Notes: generated by a model from the sequence alone, not told the origin. 64,000 nt of DNA from Tahibacter sp042701255 (GCF_042701255.1 NZ_CP170554.1:1922001-1986000), one strand, 5' to 3'; counted from the first letter of the stretch, positions 55,583 through 64,000 are shown. Translations and numbers: made by a program.

Positions 55583-57115
55583 ATGCGTCTGGCCCACCAC
55601 CTGGTTCGGCCTCGGAACGGGATCTACTACTACCGGCAGCGCGTGCCCATCGACCTGCAACGGGTCTTGGGCGTCCGTTTCGTCCAGCACAGCCTGCGGA
55701 CGCGCGATTCGTCCGTGGCGCGGATCTATTCGTATACGTTGTCGCTGCGCTACGCTCAGGTCTTCGCCGCGCTGAGAGAGACCGCGTTGCCGAAACCGCC
55801 ACCGCCCCGCATCGAGGGCATCCTGGCCCGGCACGACAGCGGCACTACCCGTCGCTTCGAAATCGACCTTGATCCCGCCTCCCTGCGGCCGACACGGCTG
55901 AAAACCGACGGCAGCGAGCAGCACAACCGGGCCGCTCTGGAAGCCCTGCGTCTACTCGCCCAGCAAGCGCTTCCCCTGCCGCCTCCGGTCGTCCCTGCGG
56001 CTTCGCCTGCGCCGGCCAATACGGCCGCGAAACCAGGCGGTATCACCCTCGCTGCCGCGATCCAGCTGTACACGGAAGCCGAATCCGCCACGCTCAAGCC
56101 CAACACCTGGAGTCAGCGGCAACGCGCCTTCGAATCCTTCAAGACGACTCCGGGTGCCAATCGGGTCGTGTCGACGATCACGCGCGAGCAGGCGGGCGAT
56201 TGGGCCCATGCACTGATGACGCAGGCGTCTGACCCAAATCGCCCACCGATGACCAAGCGCACGGCCGCCAACATGGTGTCGCACGTTGCCCAGCTGTTCG
56301 CCTTTCTCATGAAGCGCGGCAAGCTCGCTGGGGCGAATCCCGTGAAAGGCGTCGTCGTTCTGACGAAGAAAGAGAAGAACGCGCGTCGCGCTGCCGGCTT
56401 CCAGTGGGAACCGTTCGAGCTCGATACGCTGCAGCGGATTTTCGATCCCGTGAACCTGATGAGCATCGGCACCGAGCACACCCGCTGGGCGATGCTGATT
56501 GGCCTTTACACCGGGGCGCGTGTCGGTGAGATTGCACAGCTCTATTTGCGGGACTTCGTGATGGAAGGCGATGCCCCGTGCGTACGCTTCACGACCGACA
56601 GCGACGGGCAGACGGTAAAAACGGAGGCGTCGACGCGCCTGGTTCCACTGCATCCGGATCTGATTGATCTCGGTCTGTGGACCCGTGTCGAAACGCTTCG
56701 GGAAGCCGGCGAGGAACGGTTGTTCCCCGGTATGCGCATCGACAGTGCGGCAGGCACCGGCAACGCCATCTCTAAGGGCTTCAGCAACTATCTGGGTCGA
56801 ATCAAGATAGGGCCGCGTCGCACCAACGGCACTGTGGGTTTCCACTCGCTGCGCAAGACGGTCATCCAGACGCTGCAAGGCGCGAGCTTGTCCGCCGAGC
56901 GCCGCCGTGCATTCGTTGGCCACGAGCAAGGCGATGCCGACGTGCATCAGATGGACTACATGCGGCCGTGGACCGCGCAGGAACTGGCAAGCCTGTTTCC
57001 CGGCCTGACTTGGGGAGCGTGGCTGCGCAAAGCCGAACTTGTTCCTCTGCTGGCATCATGTGATGCACGGTTGCCACCGGAAGCGCCGAGGCGCAGGTGG
57101 CGAAAGGCGAAGTAG
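55583..57115 (+). CDS. Tyrosine site-specific integrase
   Basis: About 510 aa from the ATG at 55583 (GGAG 7 bases upstream); the frame before it runs through the tRNA and so is not coding. N-terminal part (MRLAHHLVRPRNGIYYYRQRVP) resembles the DUF6538-type arm-binding domain of island integrases; the core-binding helical domain is about 185-285. Catalytic residues: Arg in GLYTGARVGEIAQLY, HxxR in FHSLRKT, His in FVGHEQGDA, and the likely Tyr in HQMDYMRP. Position beside tRNA-Gln fits integration there. Confidence 0.92.
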   Translation: MRLAHHLVRPRNGIYYYRQRVPIDLQRVLGVRFVQHSLRTRDSSVARIYSYTLSLRYAQVFAALRETALPKPPPPRIEGILARHDSGTTRRFEIDLDPASLRPTRLKTDGSEQHNRAALEALRLLAQQALPLPPPVVPAASPAPANTAAKPGGITLAAAIQLYTEAESATLKPNTWSQRQRAFESFKTTPGANRVVSTITREQAGDWAHALMTQASDPNRPPMTKRTAANMVSHVAQLFAFLMKRGKLAGANPVKGVVVLTKKEKNARRAAGFQWEPFELDTLQRIFDPVNLMSIGTEHTRWAMLIGLYTGARVGEIAQLYLRDFVMEGDAPCVRFTTDSDGQTVKTEASTRLVPLHPDLIDLGLWTRVETLREAGEERLFPGMRIDSAAGTGNAISKGFSNYLGRIKIGPRRTNGTVGFHSLRKTVIQTLQGASLSAERRRAFVGHEQGDADVHQMDYMRPWTAQELASLFPGLTWGAWLRKAELVPLLASCDARLPPEAPRRRWRKAK

Positions 57116-57140
57116 CTCCATCCGGCCCTGCTGGCCGGAA

Positions 57141-57383
57141 TTACTCCGGTGGGCAGGGGCGGTTTGCATCATCCAAGCGCATGCGGAGTTGCTGTGGCGT
57201 GCGCACGCTCGATGGCATGTTAGGCGACCAAGATAGTCGATGATCTTCATCCTGCATCACGCGAACGAATTCGGCGTACTTCCTCGCCGGAATGGTCCAG
57301 GTATCCGCAGATTGAGGCGGAACCTTCGATTGAGTGATGGCCTTGAAGCTCAGGCCTGCAAAGACGGTCGTTTTCTCAATCAC
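57141..57383 (-). CDS. Small hypothetical protein
   Basis: 80 aa from a GTG at 57383, which overlaps the end of the DUF3883-like gene by 8 bases, suggesting coupled translation. MIEKTTVFAGLSFKAITQSK... has no signal or membrane segment. No family recognised. Convergent with the integrase (25-base gap). Confidence 0.55.
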   Translation of the reverse strand: MIEKTTVFAGLSFKAITQSKVPPQSADTWTIPARKYAEFVRVMQDEDHRLSWSPNMPSSVRTPQQLRMRLDDANRPCPPE

Positions 57384-58272
57384 CCCTGTCTACCGGCAGC
57401 ACCGCGCGAAAAAGCGTTGGTGTCATGGCGTTCCGCTTTTCGAGCGCCAAAGCCGGATTGGGAATCACGAAGACTTTGCCTGCCGTGAGCGATTTCTTCA
57501 GCTCGACCAGATACAGGAACGCCTTGTCTCCGTAGTGTTTCATCGCGTTGAGTTCGCCCTGAGACAGGTAGAACCCGCTCTCGATGTCGCCGGTCGTTGC
57601 CTTCACTTCGATGTAGCGGATGCCCTGACTGGATTCGCTTCGGATGTCGTAGCCGGCGTCTACGAACTTCGCTGCTACATGGAAAATCTTGAAACCGGGC
57701 TTTACCTTGGCATCGGCCTTCAGTCTTCTGCGTTCGAACGCCAGCGCCACTTTCTCGCCGGCCTGGCCGATTTTCTTTTGCTGGCGAAGACGCTCTTCAA
57801 GCGCCTCCACCGTCATTACCGGCTTTCGTCGTAGCCGACTCGGTCCCTTCCCGGATGTGTCTGATACTTCGGGTTGGTCGATGGCAGCGCCGTCGAGTTC
57901 CAGGACATGGAGGTGATCCCGATTGAATCCTCCCGGCGGCAGGCTGTCGAGCCAGGTCAGCAGTGCCGCGCGCGTTCGCGCACTGACCTTGTCCAGTGCG
58001 ACGAACCTCTTCCCCGTTATCGTTTGAATCCATTTCCGTGTTGCGCCACCAGGACGAATCTTGTGAATGCGTTTGCCACGGTAGTCCGCCAAGCGGAGGT
58101 CGGCATACGCACAGAACTTTGAAAGGGCGAAGTAGTCCTTGCTGCCCTCACGCAGGTGGACAAAATGCCTTGGCACGGTGCCTAGGGTTTCGAGCTGGAG
58201 ATGCGGGTCGCTCCGAGCAAACGTCCGAACGGATTGGGCAAGTTCAACGTCGTTTCTGCAGAGCTCTGCCAT
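57376..58272 (-). CDS. DUF3883 (NO VEIN C-terminal-like) domain protein
   Basis: About 298 aa from the ATG at 58272 with GAGAG upstream; the frame to 58443 adds only arginine-rich sequence. The C-terminal third (from about residue 185) has GQAGEKVALAFERRRL, GYDIRSESSQGIRYIEVKATTG and FLYLVELKKS. This is the pattern of DUF3883, a restriction-endonuclease-like fold; the D...E-x-K residues are present in YDIRS and YIEVKA. Many members sit in mobile or defence islands. The N-terminal part is not recognised. Substrate and activity unproven. Confidence 0.78.
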   Translation of the reverse strand: MAELCRNDVELAQSVRTFARSDPHLQLETLGTVPRHFVHLREGSKDYFALSKFCAYADLRLADYRGKRIHKIRPGGATRKWIQTITGKRFVALDKVSARTRAALLTWLDSLPPGGFNRDHLHVLELDGAAIDQPEVSDTSGKGPSRLRRKPVMTVEALEERLRQQKKIGQAGEKVALAFERRRLKADAKVKPGFKIFHVAAKFVDAGYDIRSESSQGIRYIEVKATTGDIESGFYLSQGELNAMKHYGDKAFLYLVELKKSLTAGKVFVIPNPALALEKRNAMTPTLFRAVLPVDRGD

Positions 58273-58336
58273 GGGTTCTCTCAGCTGTACTGACCGGATA
58301 ACAAGCACTATTGGCGTGTAGCGTCCTTTAGCGCAC

Positions 58337-58879
58337 CTATGTATTGCGCGGCGACCAGCCCAGTTCCGCCTCGATGAGCTGTCGTAGCGGGGTTCGGATT
58401 TCCGTCGGAGCGCGCTCGATGTATTCCTCTGCGAGTTTGGCACTTTCGCCCGTCAGGGATTTCAGATGGGCTATCACCTGTTCGTGCGTCGCAACGACCT
58501 CATTGACTCCGCCGAACTTCGGCGGCAAGTCAGTCCATACCACATGCGTGGCTCCGACCGACTGCGCCCAGGTGTCCAGATTGGCGATGAATGGGCTGGG
58601 GTTAGCCACGCCGTTCGACCACGTGCCAATGTTCTGTGGCGTCGTGTCCTCTCGGCTTGCTAGGGCCGCAACAGCGGCGTCCAAAGAAGCCACGTCGAGC
58701 TCGACCCAATAGCTGGGTACCCAGGCGCCGACGTCGGTCAGCACCAGCGTCATACGTCCGTCCTTGGACTGCCGCAGAAACTCGACCCGCACCTGCGGGC
58801 CGTTGTTTTGCCACTCCTCGCCGGTCGGAAGCGTGTCCGGTTTCCAAACCAACGATCCCCATCCGAGACAGGCGATCAT
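58337..58879 (-). CDS. Gamma-glutamylcyclotransferase-like hypothetical protein
   Basis: 180 aa; GAGGG 6 bases before the ATG at 58879. The start IACLGWGSLVWKPDTLP has the 'Y/WGSL' turn of the GGCT/AIG2 fold, followed by VRVEFLRQSKDGRMTLVL. The rest is not strongly conserved. An Asn/Trp-rich middle is present. Family assignment is tentative. Middle gene of the minus-strand block. Confidence 0.6.
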   Translation of the reverse strand: MIACLGWGSLVWKPDTLPTGEEWQNNGPQVRVEFLRQSKDGRMTLVLTDVGAWVPSYWVELDVASLDAAVAALASREDTTPQNIGTWSNGVANPSPFIANLDTWAQSVGATHVVWTDLPPKFGGVNEVVATHEQVIAHLKSLTGESAKLAEEYIERAPTEIRTPLRQLIEAELGWSPRNT

Positions 58880-58977
58880 GACTTACCCTCGTTCCGACAG
58901 ATGGCCGTCGCGGCGAGTGTCGCTCACCGCAGGCGCTTCGACCAACTCCATGCTTCACCGGACGCCGATGTTCAACC

Positions 58978-60480
58978 TCAATCACGCTTCTTGAGTTGCT
59001 CCAATTCCTTGTCTTTGTCTGCGTTGTCCTTCTGAAGCTGCTCAATCCGCCCTGCTTGTCGGGAAATTACTTCTTGCGTTTGTAGTTTGGACGCGTCCTG
59101 GAGCAGTTGCTGCACCGGTGGGGACGACAACGCTTCCTGTAGTGCCTGGCTGCGGTCTTTGATGGGATTGTTGCTGGCGATCATCCTCGCCATGCAAATG
59201 GCTGCCATATACGGCGAGACCTTGGGTGCGCCCTTGTCACTGAGATAGTCCATGCAGGTGTCGTCGGTGTAGCTCTGGTCGAGCACCTTGGAAACGATAT
59301 TCTCGACGGCCTCTGCAACGCGTTTGGACGCGGCAGTGGACGGAGCCGGTGCGGAAACCGCAGTCGCGGTTCCTGTCGATGCCGTTGTCTCGATGCCGCG
59401 TGCGTTGTCACGGGCTTCTTCCAGTGCCTCGATGTTTTCTTTCCCGTCTGCAACGGCGGTATCGGCGTCCTTCTTCGCTTTGGTTGCCGCGTCCAACACA
59501 ACCTTGGCCGCGTCCTCGTCCTTCTGAGCGTCGTCGGCGGGCTTGTTCAGCTGGTCGGCTTTCTCCTTCAGCGCCGCCGCGCTGGCGGCGGCCTTGTCGG
59601 CGCTGGCCATGTCGCTGTTGGCCGTGTTTCGAAGTGATGTAGCGTTTGGGGCGCCTTCCTGTTCTGCGATGAGGGCGGCGGTCTCCGACGCATTGGCCTT
59701 CGTGCGCAATGCGTCCGCTTTCTTTTTCTGATCGTTGGCAGCTTGGCGCGCCGGTGCTGCCGTCGCGGGCAGGGCTGCCCGTGCTGCGGCAGTTGCGGCC
59801 TTCTTCGCGTTTTGAGCTGCTGTGGCTTCGTCGAGCTTGGTCTTCAGGCTTGCGGCGTCCGCCTCGTCTTTGGCCAAGTCCTCCCTAGCTTGTTCGAGGG
59901 CCTGCTGGGCCGCGCGCAGCCCGCCGGCGACGCTCCCGGAACCGGAAGCGCCCACGTGCGTGATGGTCGGCTTGGCGTACCCGGTCAGCTGCTCGATCGC
60001 GAGATTGGCGACCATGATGTTCTGGAACCGGCGGTGGAGCGCCGCCAATTGCCGGCCATCGACCGCCCCATTGATGTAGGCCTCGCACAGTCGGTACTGC
60101 GCGTCGCGCAGCAGGGTGATGGACTGCGTTCGCAGACCGATGGATGCTGCTTGGGCGGCCAAGCTGGCGGCGAACTGGGCGCCTACCTTGTCGTTGGCGA
60201 TCTCCGCCGCCAGTGCCCCGCCGAACACGGCAAGGCCGTCTGGGCTCGGTTCCGCGCAGGTTCGCCAGATTTTTTCGGCATTTTTCTTGCCGTCTTCCCT
60301 GCCGTAGGCGGCGACAAGAAACCGTTGGTTACCATCGACCGAGATGGTTCGCACTTGCTCGGGATTTCGGCCGACGCTCTGGAAGTTCGATCGATGATGA
60401 ACGGTCTGCAGATTGGCGCAACCGCCGAGCCAAAGGAGCAAAGCAGCAAAACACATACGCGAGATCAAACAGCTTGGCAT
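58978..60480 (-). CDS. Lipoprotein with long coiled coil
   Basis: 500 aa; GGAG 6 bases before the ATG at 60480. Signal peptide with lipobox LGGC (Cys21), so it is likely a membrane-anchored lipoprotein; no Asp at +2, so an outer-membrane location is possible. Residues about 25-190 form a globular part. Residues about 195-345 are low-complexity Ala/Lys/Glu/Asp helix typical of a coiled coil (LAKDEADAASLKTKLDEA...). The C-terminus is another helical segment. First gene of the accessory block. No family recognised. Confidence 0.78.
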   Translation of the reverse strand: MPSCLISRMCFAALLLWLGGCANLQTVHHRSNFQSVGRNPEQVRTISVDGNQRFLVAAYGREDGKKNAEKIWRTCAEPSPDGLAVFGGALAAEIANDKVGAQFAASLAAQAASIGLRTQSITLLRDAQYRLCEAYINGAVDGRQLAALHRRFQNIMVANLAIEQLTGYAKPTITHVGASGSGSVAGGLRAAQQALEQAREDLAKDEADAASLKTKLDEATAAQNAKKAATAAARAALPATAAPARQAANDQKKKADALRTKANASETAALIAEQEGAPNATSLRNTANSDMASADKAAASAAALKEKADQLNKPADDAQKDEDAAKVVLDAATKAKKDADTAVADGKENIEALEEARDNARGIETTASTGTATAVSAPAPSTAASKRVAEAVENIVSKVLDQSYTDDTCMDYLSDKGAPKVSPYMAAICMARMIASNNPIKDRSQALQEALSSPPVQQLLQDASKLQTQEVISRQAGRIEQLQKDNADKDKELEQLKKRD

Positions 60481-60566
60481 GTCAGTCTCCGGCAGTTGAC
60501 TACACCGCTTGCGATACGTGGTCCGTATTCCGGTCGCTATAGCGGCAGACGGGAATACTTTCGGCG

Positions 60567-60851
60567 GTGGGAAAATATCCCCGCTTCAATCGAAGCGTGT
60601 CCTGGGTGAGCTCAACCTCTCACCCGACTCGTCAATTTTCGGAGCTCGCGACATTGCGGCGAGGTCCGTGGCCGACGCGCAGGCGCTATTGGCCCGCGAT
60701 GCTGTGTCTGCTTGCCTCGCTGGTCCTGTTTCTCTGTTGCATGGGCAGTGGCGCGGCGGCGTTCACGTGGCTGACCGTCGTGATGCTGCTCGGAAGTGCC
60801 GCGCCGTTTCTCGGTGCCTGGCGGGCGCAATCGCGCAGGAGGACTACGTGA
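60567..60851 (+). CDS. Short DUF3325-like membrane protein, possibly truncated
   Basis: 94 aa from a GTG at 60567; an ATG at 60699 would give 50 aa. The C-terminal half has two hydrophobic helices (MLCLLASLVLFLCCMGSG, TWLTVVMLLGSAAPFLGA) that resemble the end of DUF3325 proteins of siderophore uptake operons. The first 40 residues do not. It overlaps the next gene (GTGA at 60848), so the operon link is real, but the start is uncertain. It may be a remnant cut by the island edge. Confidence 0.45.
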   Translation: MGKYPRFNRSVSWVSSTSHPTRQFSELATLRRGPWPTRRRYWPAMLCLLASLVLFLCCMGSGAAAFTWLTVVMLLGSAAPFLGAWRAQSRRRTT

Positions 60852-61150
60852 GTTCCGATGCACTGCGCCTGGACAGCCGCCACTGGTTCGGAAAAACCTG
60901 CGCCGGCGCCGTGCTCGGTTTCGGCCTGGCCTTGGCCGTGTCGGGACTGTTCGCCTGGCTGGGACCGGGCGGCATCGATGCCGGCAGCGGCAAGATCCAG
61001 TTCACGATGTGGCTGATGGCGCCGGTCTGGACGGCCGTGCTCTCGTTCGTATTCCTGTTCCGCGACAGCCTGCGCGCCTGGATCTGGCTCGGCGCGGCGA
61101 ACGTGGCCGCGTTCGGTCTGCTGTGGCTCACGCAGTCGGCACTGGGATAG
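60848..61150 (+). CDS. Small membrane protein of an iron-uptake operon
   Basis: 100 aa from the GTG at 60848, with a near-perfect AGGAGG 5 bases upstream. Three hydrophobic segments (TCAGAVLGFGLALAVSGLFAWLG, FTMWLMAPVWTAVLSFVFLF, WLGAANVAAFGLLWL). The position, just before a PepSY protein and after a DUF3325-like ORF, matches small proteins of ferric-siderophore loci (DUF3649-like). The family match is by memory and weak. Confidence 0.72.
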   Translation: MSSDALRLDSRHWFGKTCAGAVLGFGLALAVSGLFAWLGPGGIDAGSGKIQFTMWLMAPVWTAVLSFVFLFRDSLRAWIWLGAANVAAFGLLWLTQSALG

Positions 61151-61157
61151 CGCCCAC

Positions 61158-62761
61158 ATGAAACTGCGCAGCGACATCGTCAAGGTCTACAAGGACGTGC
61201 ATATCTGGGTCGGCATCGTCGCCGGGCTCCTGCTCTTCATCGCGTTCTACGCCGGCGCGATCACGATGTTCGAGAAACCGCTGGAGCGATGGGCGACGCC
61301 GCCGTCCAGGCTCGCCGCGCCGCCGCCGCTGGCGCGTGCATCGGAGCTCGTCGATGCGGTTCTGGCTGCGCATCCCGAGGCGGCGAAGAACTACGCCGTC
61401 GTGATCGAAACAACGCCCGACCTTCCAGCGCGCGTCGTCTGGCGCGAGCGCGGCGAACGGCGCGGCCAGGTCAAGGCGTTCGGTGCGGCCTTCGCCGCCG
61501 ACGGCAGCCTGCAGGTGGAGCGTCTGTCCGCGGCGCCGGTGGCCCAGTTCGTCGATACCTTGCACCAGAAAGTCGGTCTGCCTCTGCCGGATTCCGTCGC
61601 ACGCATTCTCATGGGCATCGTGGCCCTACTGTACGGCGTGGCGCTCGTGTCCGGCGTCATCATCCTTCTGCCGACGTTGGCCAAGGACTTCTTCGCGCTG
61701 CGTATCGGCCGCAACATCAAGCGTCTGTGGCTCGACGTCCACAACGCGCTCGGCATCGTCAGTCTGCCGTTTCACCTCATCATGGCGCTGACCTGCGTCG
61801 TGTTCGCCTTCCACGATCCGTTCTACGACGTGCAGGGAAAGCTGGTCTATCCCCACGGCATACAGTGGGGACAGGAAGCGGAACCCGCGCCGCCGCCGCC
61901 CGGCACACAGCCGCTGTCGCCGACCGCGCTGTTGCAGAAGGTCCGGCAACAGCTGCCCGGTTTTCGCGTCCATGAACTCGGATTCCAGAACGACCACGGC
62001 CGGCTCGAGAGCTCGGTCACCGGATTGGACGTGCGCTACGGCACGCGCGCGCGCGCACCTACATGCGCACGCACGTGGATCCCTACACCGGGGTCGTCGA
62101 TCCGCACGATCTGCCCGGCCACATGGATTCCTGGGACACGTCGGTCAATACCTTCTTCATGCTGCACTTCGGCAGCTTCGGCGGAAATCCGGTGCGCTGG
62201 ATGTATCTGCTGCTGGGCCTGGCCGGCGCGCTGATCTTCTACACCGGCAATCTGCTGTGGATCGAATCGCGCCGCAAGAAACAGCGCGAAGCGGGATTGC
62301 CGGAACAGAAGCGTTCCACGCGCGTGCTCGGCAGCCTGACGGTCGGTGTGGCGCTGGGTTGCGTCGCCGGAATTTCGGCCACGATCGCAGCGAGCAAATG
62401 GCTGCCGGCGTTTGCGGTCAATGCAGCCGCCTGGCACGAGGGCATCTACTACGCGGTGTTCCTGCTGTGCATCGCCTGGGCCTTGCTGCGCGGCGCGGCG
62501 CGCAGTGCGAGCGAGCTGCTGTGGCTGGCCGCGTTTACGACGGCGCTGATTCCGCTGAGCAGTCTGCTCTCGGCGCTCGGCGTCGGCGGCTGGAATCATC
62601 CCGGCGTTGCAATCGCCGTCGATGCCACGGCGCTGGTTGCCGTGCCTCTGATGCTGCTGGTCGCCGCCTACTCCCGGCGACGCCTGCGCGACGGACATGC
62701 CGACAGCATCTGGTCCGGCCGTGCGGCGGCAGTGCCGACCGTCGAGCCGCAGACCCGATGA
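61158..62761 (+). pseudogene. PepSY-domain membrane protein (iron-uptake type), frameshifted
   Basis: Starts at 61158. Membrane helix at the N-terminus (VGIVAGLLLFIAFYAGA), a PepSY region, and further helices (ILMGIVALLYGVALVSGV; LGIVSLPFHLIMALT). The frame is lost in a GC dinucleotide run near 62043-62056: it reads GTRARAPTCARTW, whereas the frame starting at 62063 reads MRTHVDPYTGVVDPHDLPG and runs on to 62761 with two or more helices. Taking out one GC restores RARTYMRTHVDPYTG. It is either a slippage mutation, a sequencing error, or a contingency tract. Family role: cytoplasmic-membrane reductase or partner in siderophore use. Confidence 0.85.
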
Positions 62762-62793
62762 CCGGCGGGACGCAAGCGCCCCGCCGGCAAACA

Positions 62794-62868
62794 TCAGCGC
62801 ACGAACAGCGCGATCAGGATCACGATCGGCAGCGGCACGCCCAGCAGTAGCAACAGAATGGATCGCAT
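62794..62868 (-). CDS. 24-aa membrane microprotein
   Basis: ATG at 62868 with GGAG 8 bases upstream; stop at 62794. Begins MRSILLLLLG, then a Val/Pro kink and a second hydrophobic stretch (IVILIALFVR). One membrane helix and almost nothing else. It lies 42 bases after the larger membrane-protein gene, in the same direction, so is likely in its transcript. Similar very short proteins occur in many gammaproteobacteria to my memory. Confidence 0.65.
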   Translation of the reverse strand: MRSILLLLLGVPLPIVILIALFVR

Positions 62869-62910
62869 GACGATTCTCCGGCGATGGATGAAGGTGTGGG
62901 TGGCGCGGAC

Positions 62911-63843
62911 TCAGTCCACGAGATCGCGGCGCCTGCCGCCCCAGGTGGCGAAGAAGCTCGCGAAGAACGCACCGGCCAGCAGTGATATGAACAACCACAG
63001 GGCAGCGTAGGCGGTCGCCTTGCGCGCCTTGTCCGCGGTCTCCTTGGCCGTCGCGACGGCTTTCTCCCATTCGGCGTAGGCGGCGCGGACGCGGGCTTCG
63101 CCTTCCTCGGCAGTCAGTCCGGTCCGGCTGGCAATGACCTGTCCGAGATAACGCGTGTCCTCGGCGCTCAGCGAGCCGGCGCGTATCGCGTTGGCGAAGA
63201 TGCGTGCGGCTTCTGCGTTGCCGTGTGCGGGATCGTTTTCGCGCGTAGTCGTGACGGACGTGCCGTCTGCGGGGATCGCTGCCGACGTAGTCGCGCCGGG
63301 ACGAAACAGCGTATCCAGCAGATAGGCCTGATGGCCGTCGGACGAGTCGGCCGTACCGGCGGCCAGCGTCGTAGCCGCCGCTCCCGCGCCGCCGAGTGCC
63401 GCCGCGCCGAGCTTCGCGCCGCCGCTTGCGATGCCGGCGATCGTCGACGCGAACAGCGCCGCGGTCGCGAGCGTCGCGATCGCCCAGGCGAGAAAGCCGT
63501 GGGCCGTATCGCGGAAATAGACTTCGTCGACGTGTGTGCGCAGCCATCGCGTACGCAAGCGGCCGGCCAGATAACCGCCCAGTGCCGCGGCGGCGATCTG
63601 CGTCAGCGTCACCCACAGGATCGAGCCGATGCCGAGCGCTTTCGCGCTGGCGCCGCTGTCGGCCCAGGGCGAGATGCTCGACATGCCCAGGCCGAAACCC
63701 AGAAACACGAGAATCAGCGACAGCGACGCCGCACCGACGGCACCGGCGAGAATCGCTCCCCAGGAGACGGCAGAGGCAGGCAGGAACGTCGGTTCGACGA
63801 CAGTGCCCACACGCGGCAACGGATCGGCGATGGTTCTTTCCAT
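62911..63843 (-). CDS. Multi-span membrane protein, uncharacterised
   Basis: 310 aa from the ATG at 63843 (AGGGGA 8 bases upstream); the frame to 63999 adds a basic, unlikely tail. Membrane helices at about 25-47 (ILAGAVGAASLSLILVFLGFGLGM), 62-85, 108-130 and 283-303. The loop between has GYLAGRLRTRW. The segment about 210-275 is soluble and acidic. Residues of a known family were not recognised. First gene of a pair with the 24-aa gene. Confidence 0.75.
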   Translation of the reverse strand: MERTIADPLPRVGTVVEPTFLPASAVSWGAILAGAVGAASLSLILVFLGFGLGMSSISPWADSGASAKALGIGSILWVTLTQIAAAALGGYLAGRLRTRWLRTHVDEVYFRDTAHGFLAWAIATLATAALFASTIAGIASGGAKLGAAALGGAGAAATTLAAGTADSSDGHQAYLLDTLFRPGATTSAAIPADGTSVTTTRENDPAHGNAEAARIFANAIRAGSLSAEDTRYLGQVIASRTGLTAEEGEARVRAAYAEWEKAVATAKETADKARKATAYAALWLFISLLAGAFFASFFATWGGRRRDLVD

Positions 63844-64000
63844 GATGATTCCCCTTGGCTGTGCCGGACACCATGCCCGGCTCGTCACCAACGCACGGCA
63901 CGCTCCGTGCCGACGCTGGAACGGCGTGAGAACACGCATCTGTCGTGCGGACCTCGTGCAACTTGCTCGGTCGGCGACGGATCTCCGTGAGTCGCGCACG

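Larger units (their letters stand above)
55417..60560. mobile_element. Putative integrative element next to tRNA-Gln (borders uncertain)
   Basis: A tyrosine integrase gene begins 93 bases after a tRNA gene, followed by a convergent block of four genes with visibly lower GC than the flanking genes. This is a common arrangement of genomic islands that use a tRNA 3' end as attachment site. The right border is unproven: I did not find a second copy of the tRNA 3' end in the window. The short DUF3325-like ORF at 60567 may mark the edge. Confidence 0.5.

Noticed and set aside
60490..60620. Right attachment site of the island
   Set aside because: No copy of the tRNA-Gln 3' end was found here or elsewhere downstream in the window.
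62036..63961. 641-codon antisense ORF over the PepSY and membrane-protein genes
   Set aside because: Composition is Arg/Gly-rich and it crosses two real genes.

Overview
The window looks like a chromosome segment from a high-GC gammaproteobacterium of the Xanthomonadales/Lysobacterales, probably Rhodanobacteraceae or Lysobacteraceae. The support is the Clp-type CRP regulator divergent from speD, the order trpG-trpD-trpC-HAD-clp-speD-coq7-rplM-rpsI, TrpE/PurC/Rpe of proteobacterial type, many large secreted proteins (subtilases, beta-propeller and DUF11-like proteins) sharing a C-terminal F-x-D-G-F-like signature, and strong G/C bias at third codon positions. That bias creates many long antisense shadow ORFs, which are left out. 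This assignment is inference; no 16S gene is present.

Layout. 1-7.3 kb: a plus-strand cluster of a DUF1302 outer-membrane protein (5' truncated by the window edge), a DUF1329 periplasmic protein, a YCF48-like propeller and an MMPL/RND transporter, probably one envelope lipid or hydrophobe export system. 7.3-13.4 kb: small housekeeping or uncharacterised genes (DUF1697, GFA, DUF2845, Mpo1-like, di-iron MBL protein, purC, cytochrome c, DjlA-like co-chaperone, rpe) with REP-like repeats. 13.5-23.5 kb: a 1436-aa secreted mosaic protein, a frameshifted CadC-like/TPR regulator and a PA-domain subtilase. 23.8-31.8 kb: a proteobacterial dedicated sortase system (class GN sortase, VIT/vWA target, PdsR, and PdsS interrupted by a frameshift), with a DUF11-like secreted protein and two tiny genes in the middle. 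32.1-45.8 kb: tryptophan biosynthesis genes trpE, trpG, trpD and trpC, interleaved with unknown genes, including a two-gene membrane Cache/PAS-like module and a TPR-TM-PAS protein overlapping trpG.

46-55.4 kb: HAD phosphatase, clp, speD, a second subtilase, a secreted protein, coq7, a GlcF-like Fe-S protein, and the rplM-rpsI ribosomal operon. 55.4-60.5 kb: tRNA-Gln(CUG) followed by a tyrosine integrase and a convergent four-gene accessory block (lipoprotein with coiled coil, GGCT-like protein, DUF3883 protein, small protein), visibly lower in GC; this is the most likely horizontally acquired segment. 60.5-64 kb: the remains of a siderophore-type iron uptake operon (short DUF3325-like ORF, small membrane protein, frameshifted PepSY protein), then a 24-aa membrane microprotein and a larger membrane protein.

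Three genes carry an isolated frame break with both halves otherwise intact (18120-20574, 29750-31784, 61158-62761). These may be assembly or sequencing errors, or real lesions; the raw reads would decide. The best candidates for something undescribed are the Cache/PAS two-gene module, the accessory operon behind the tRNA-Gln integrase, the shared C-terminal tag of the secreted proteins, and the nested dispersed repeats.
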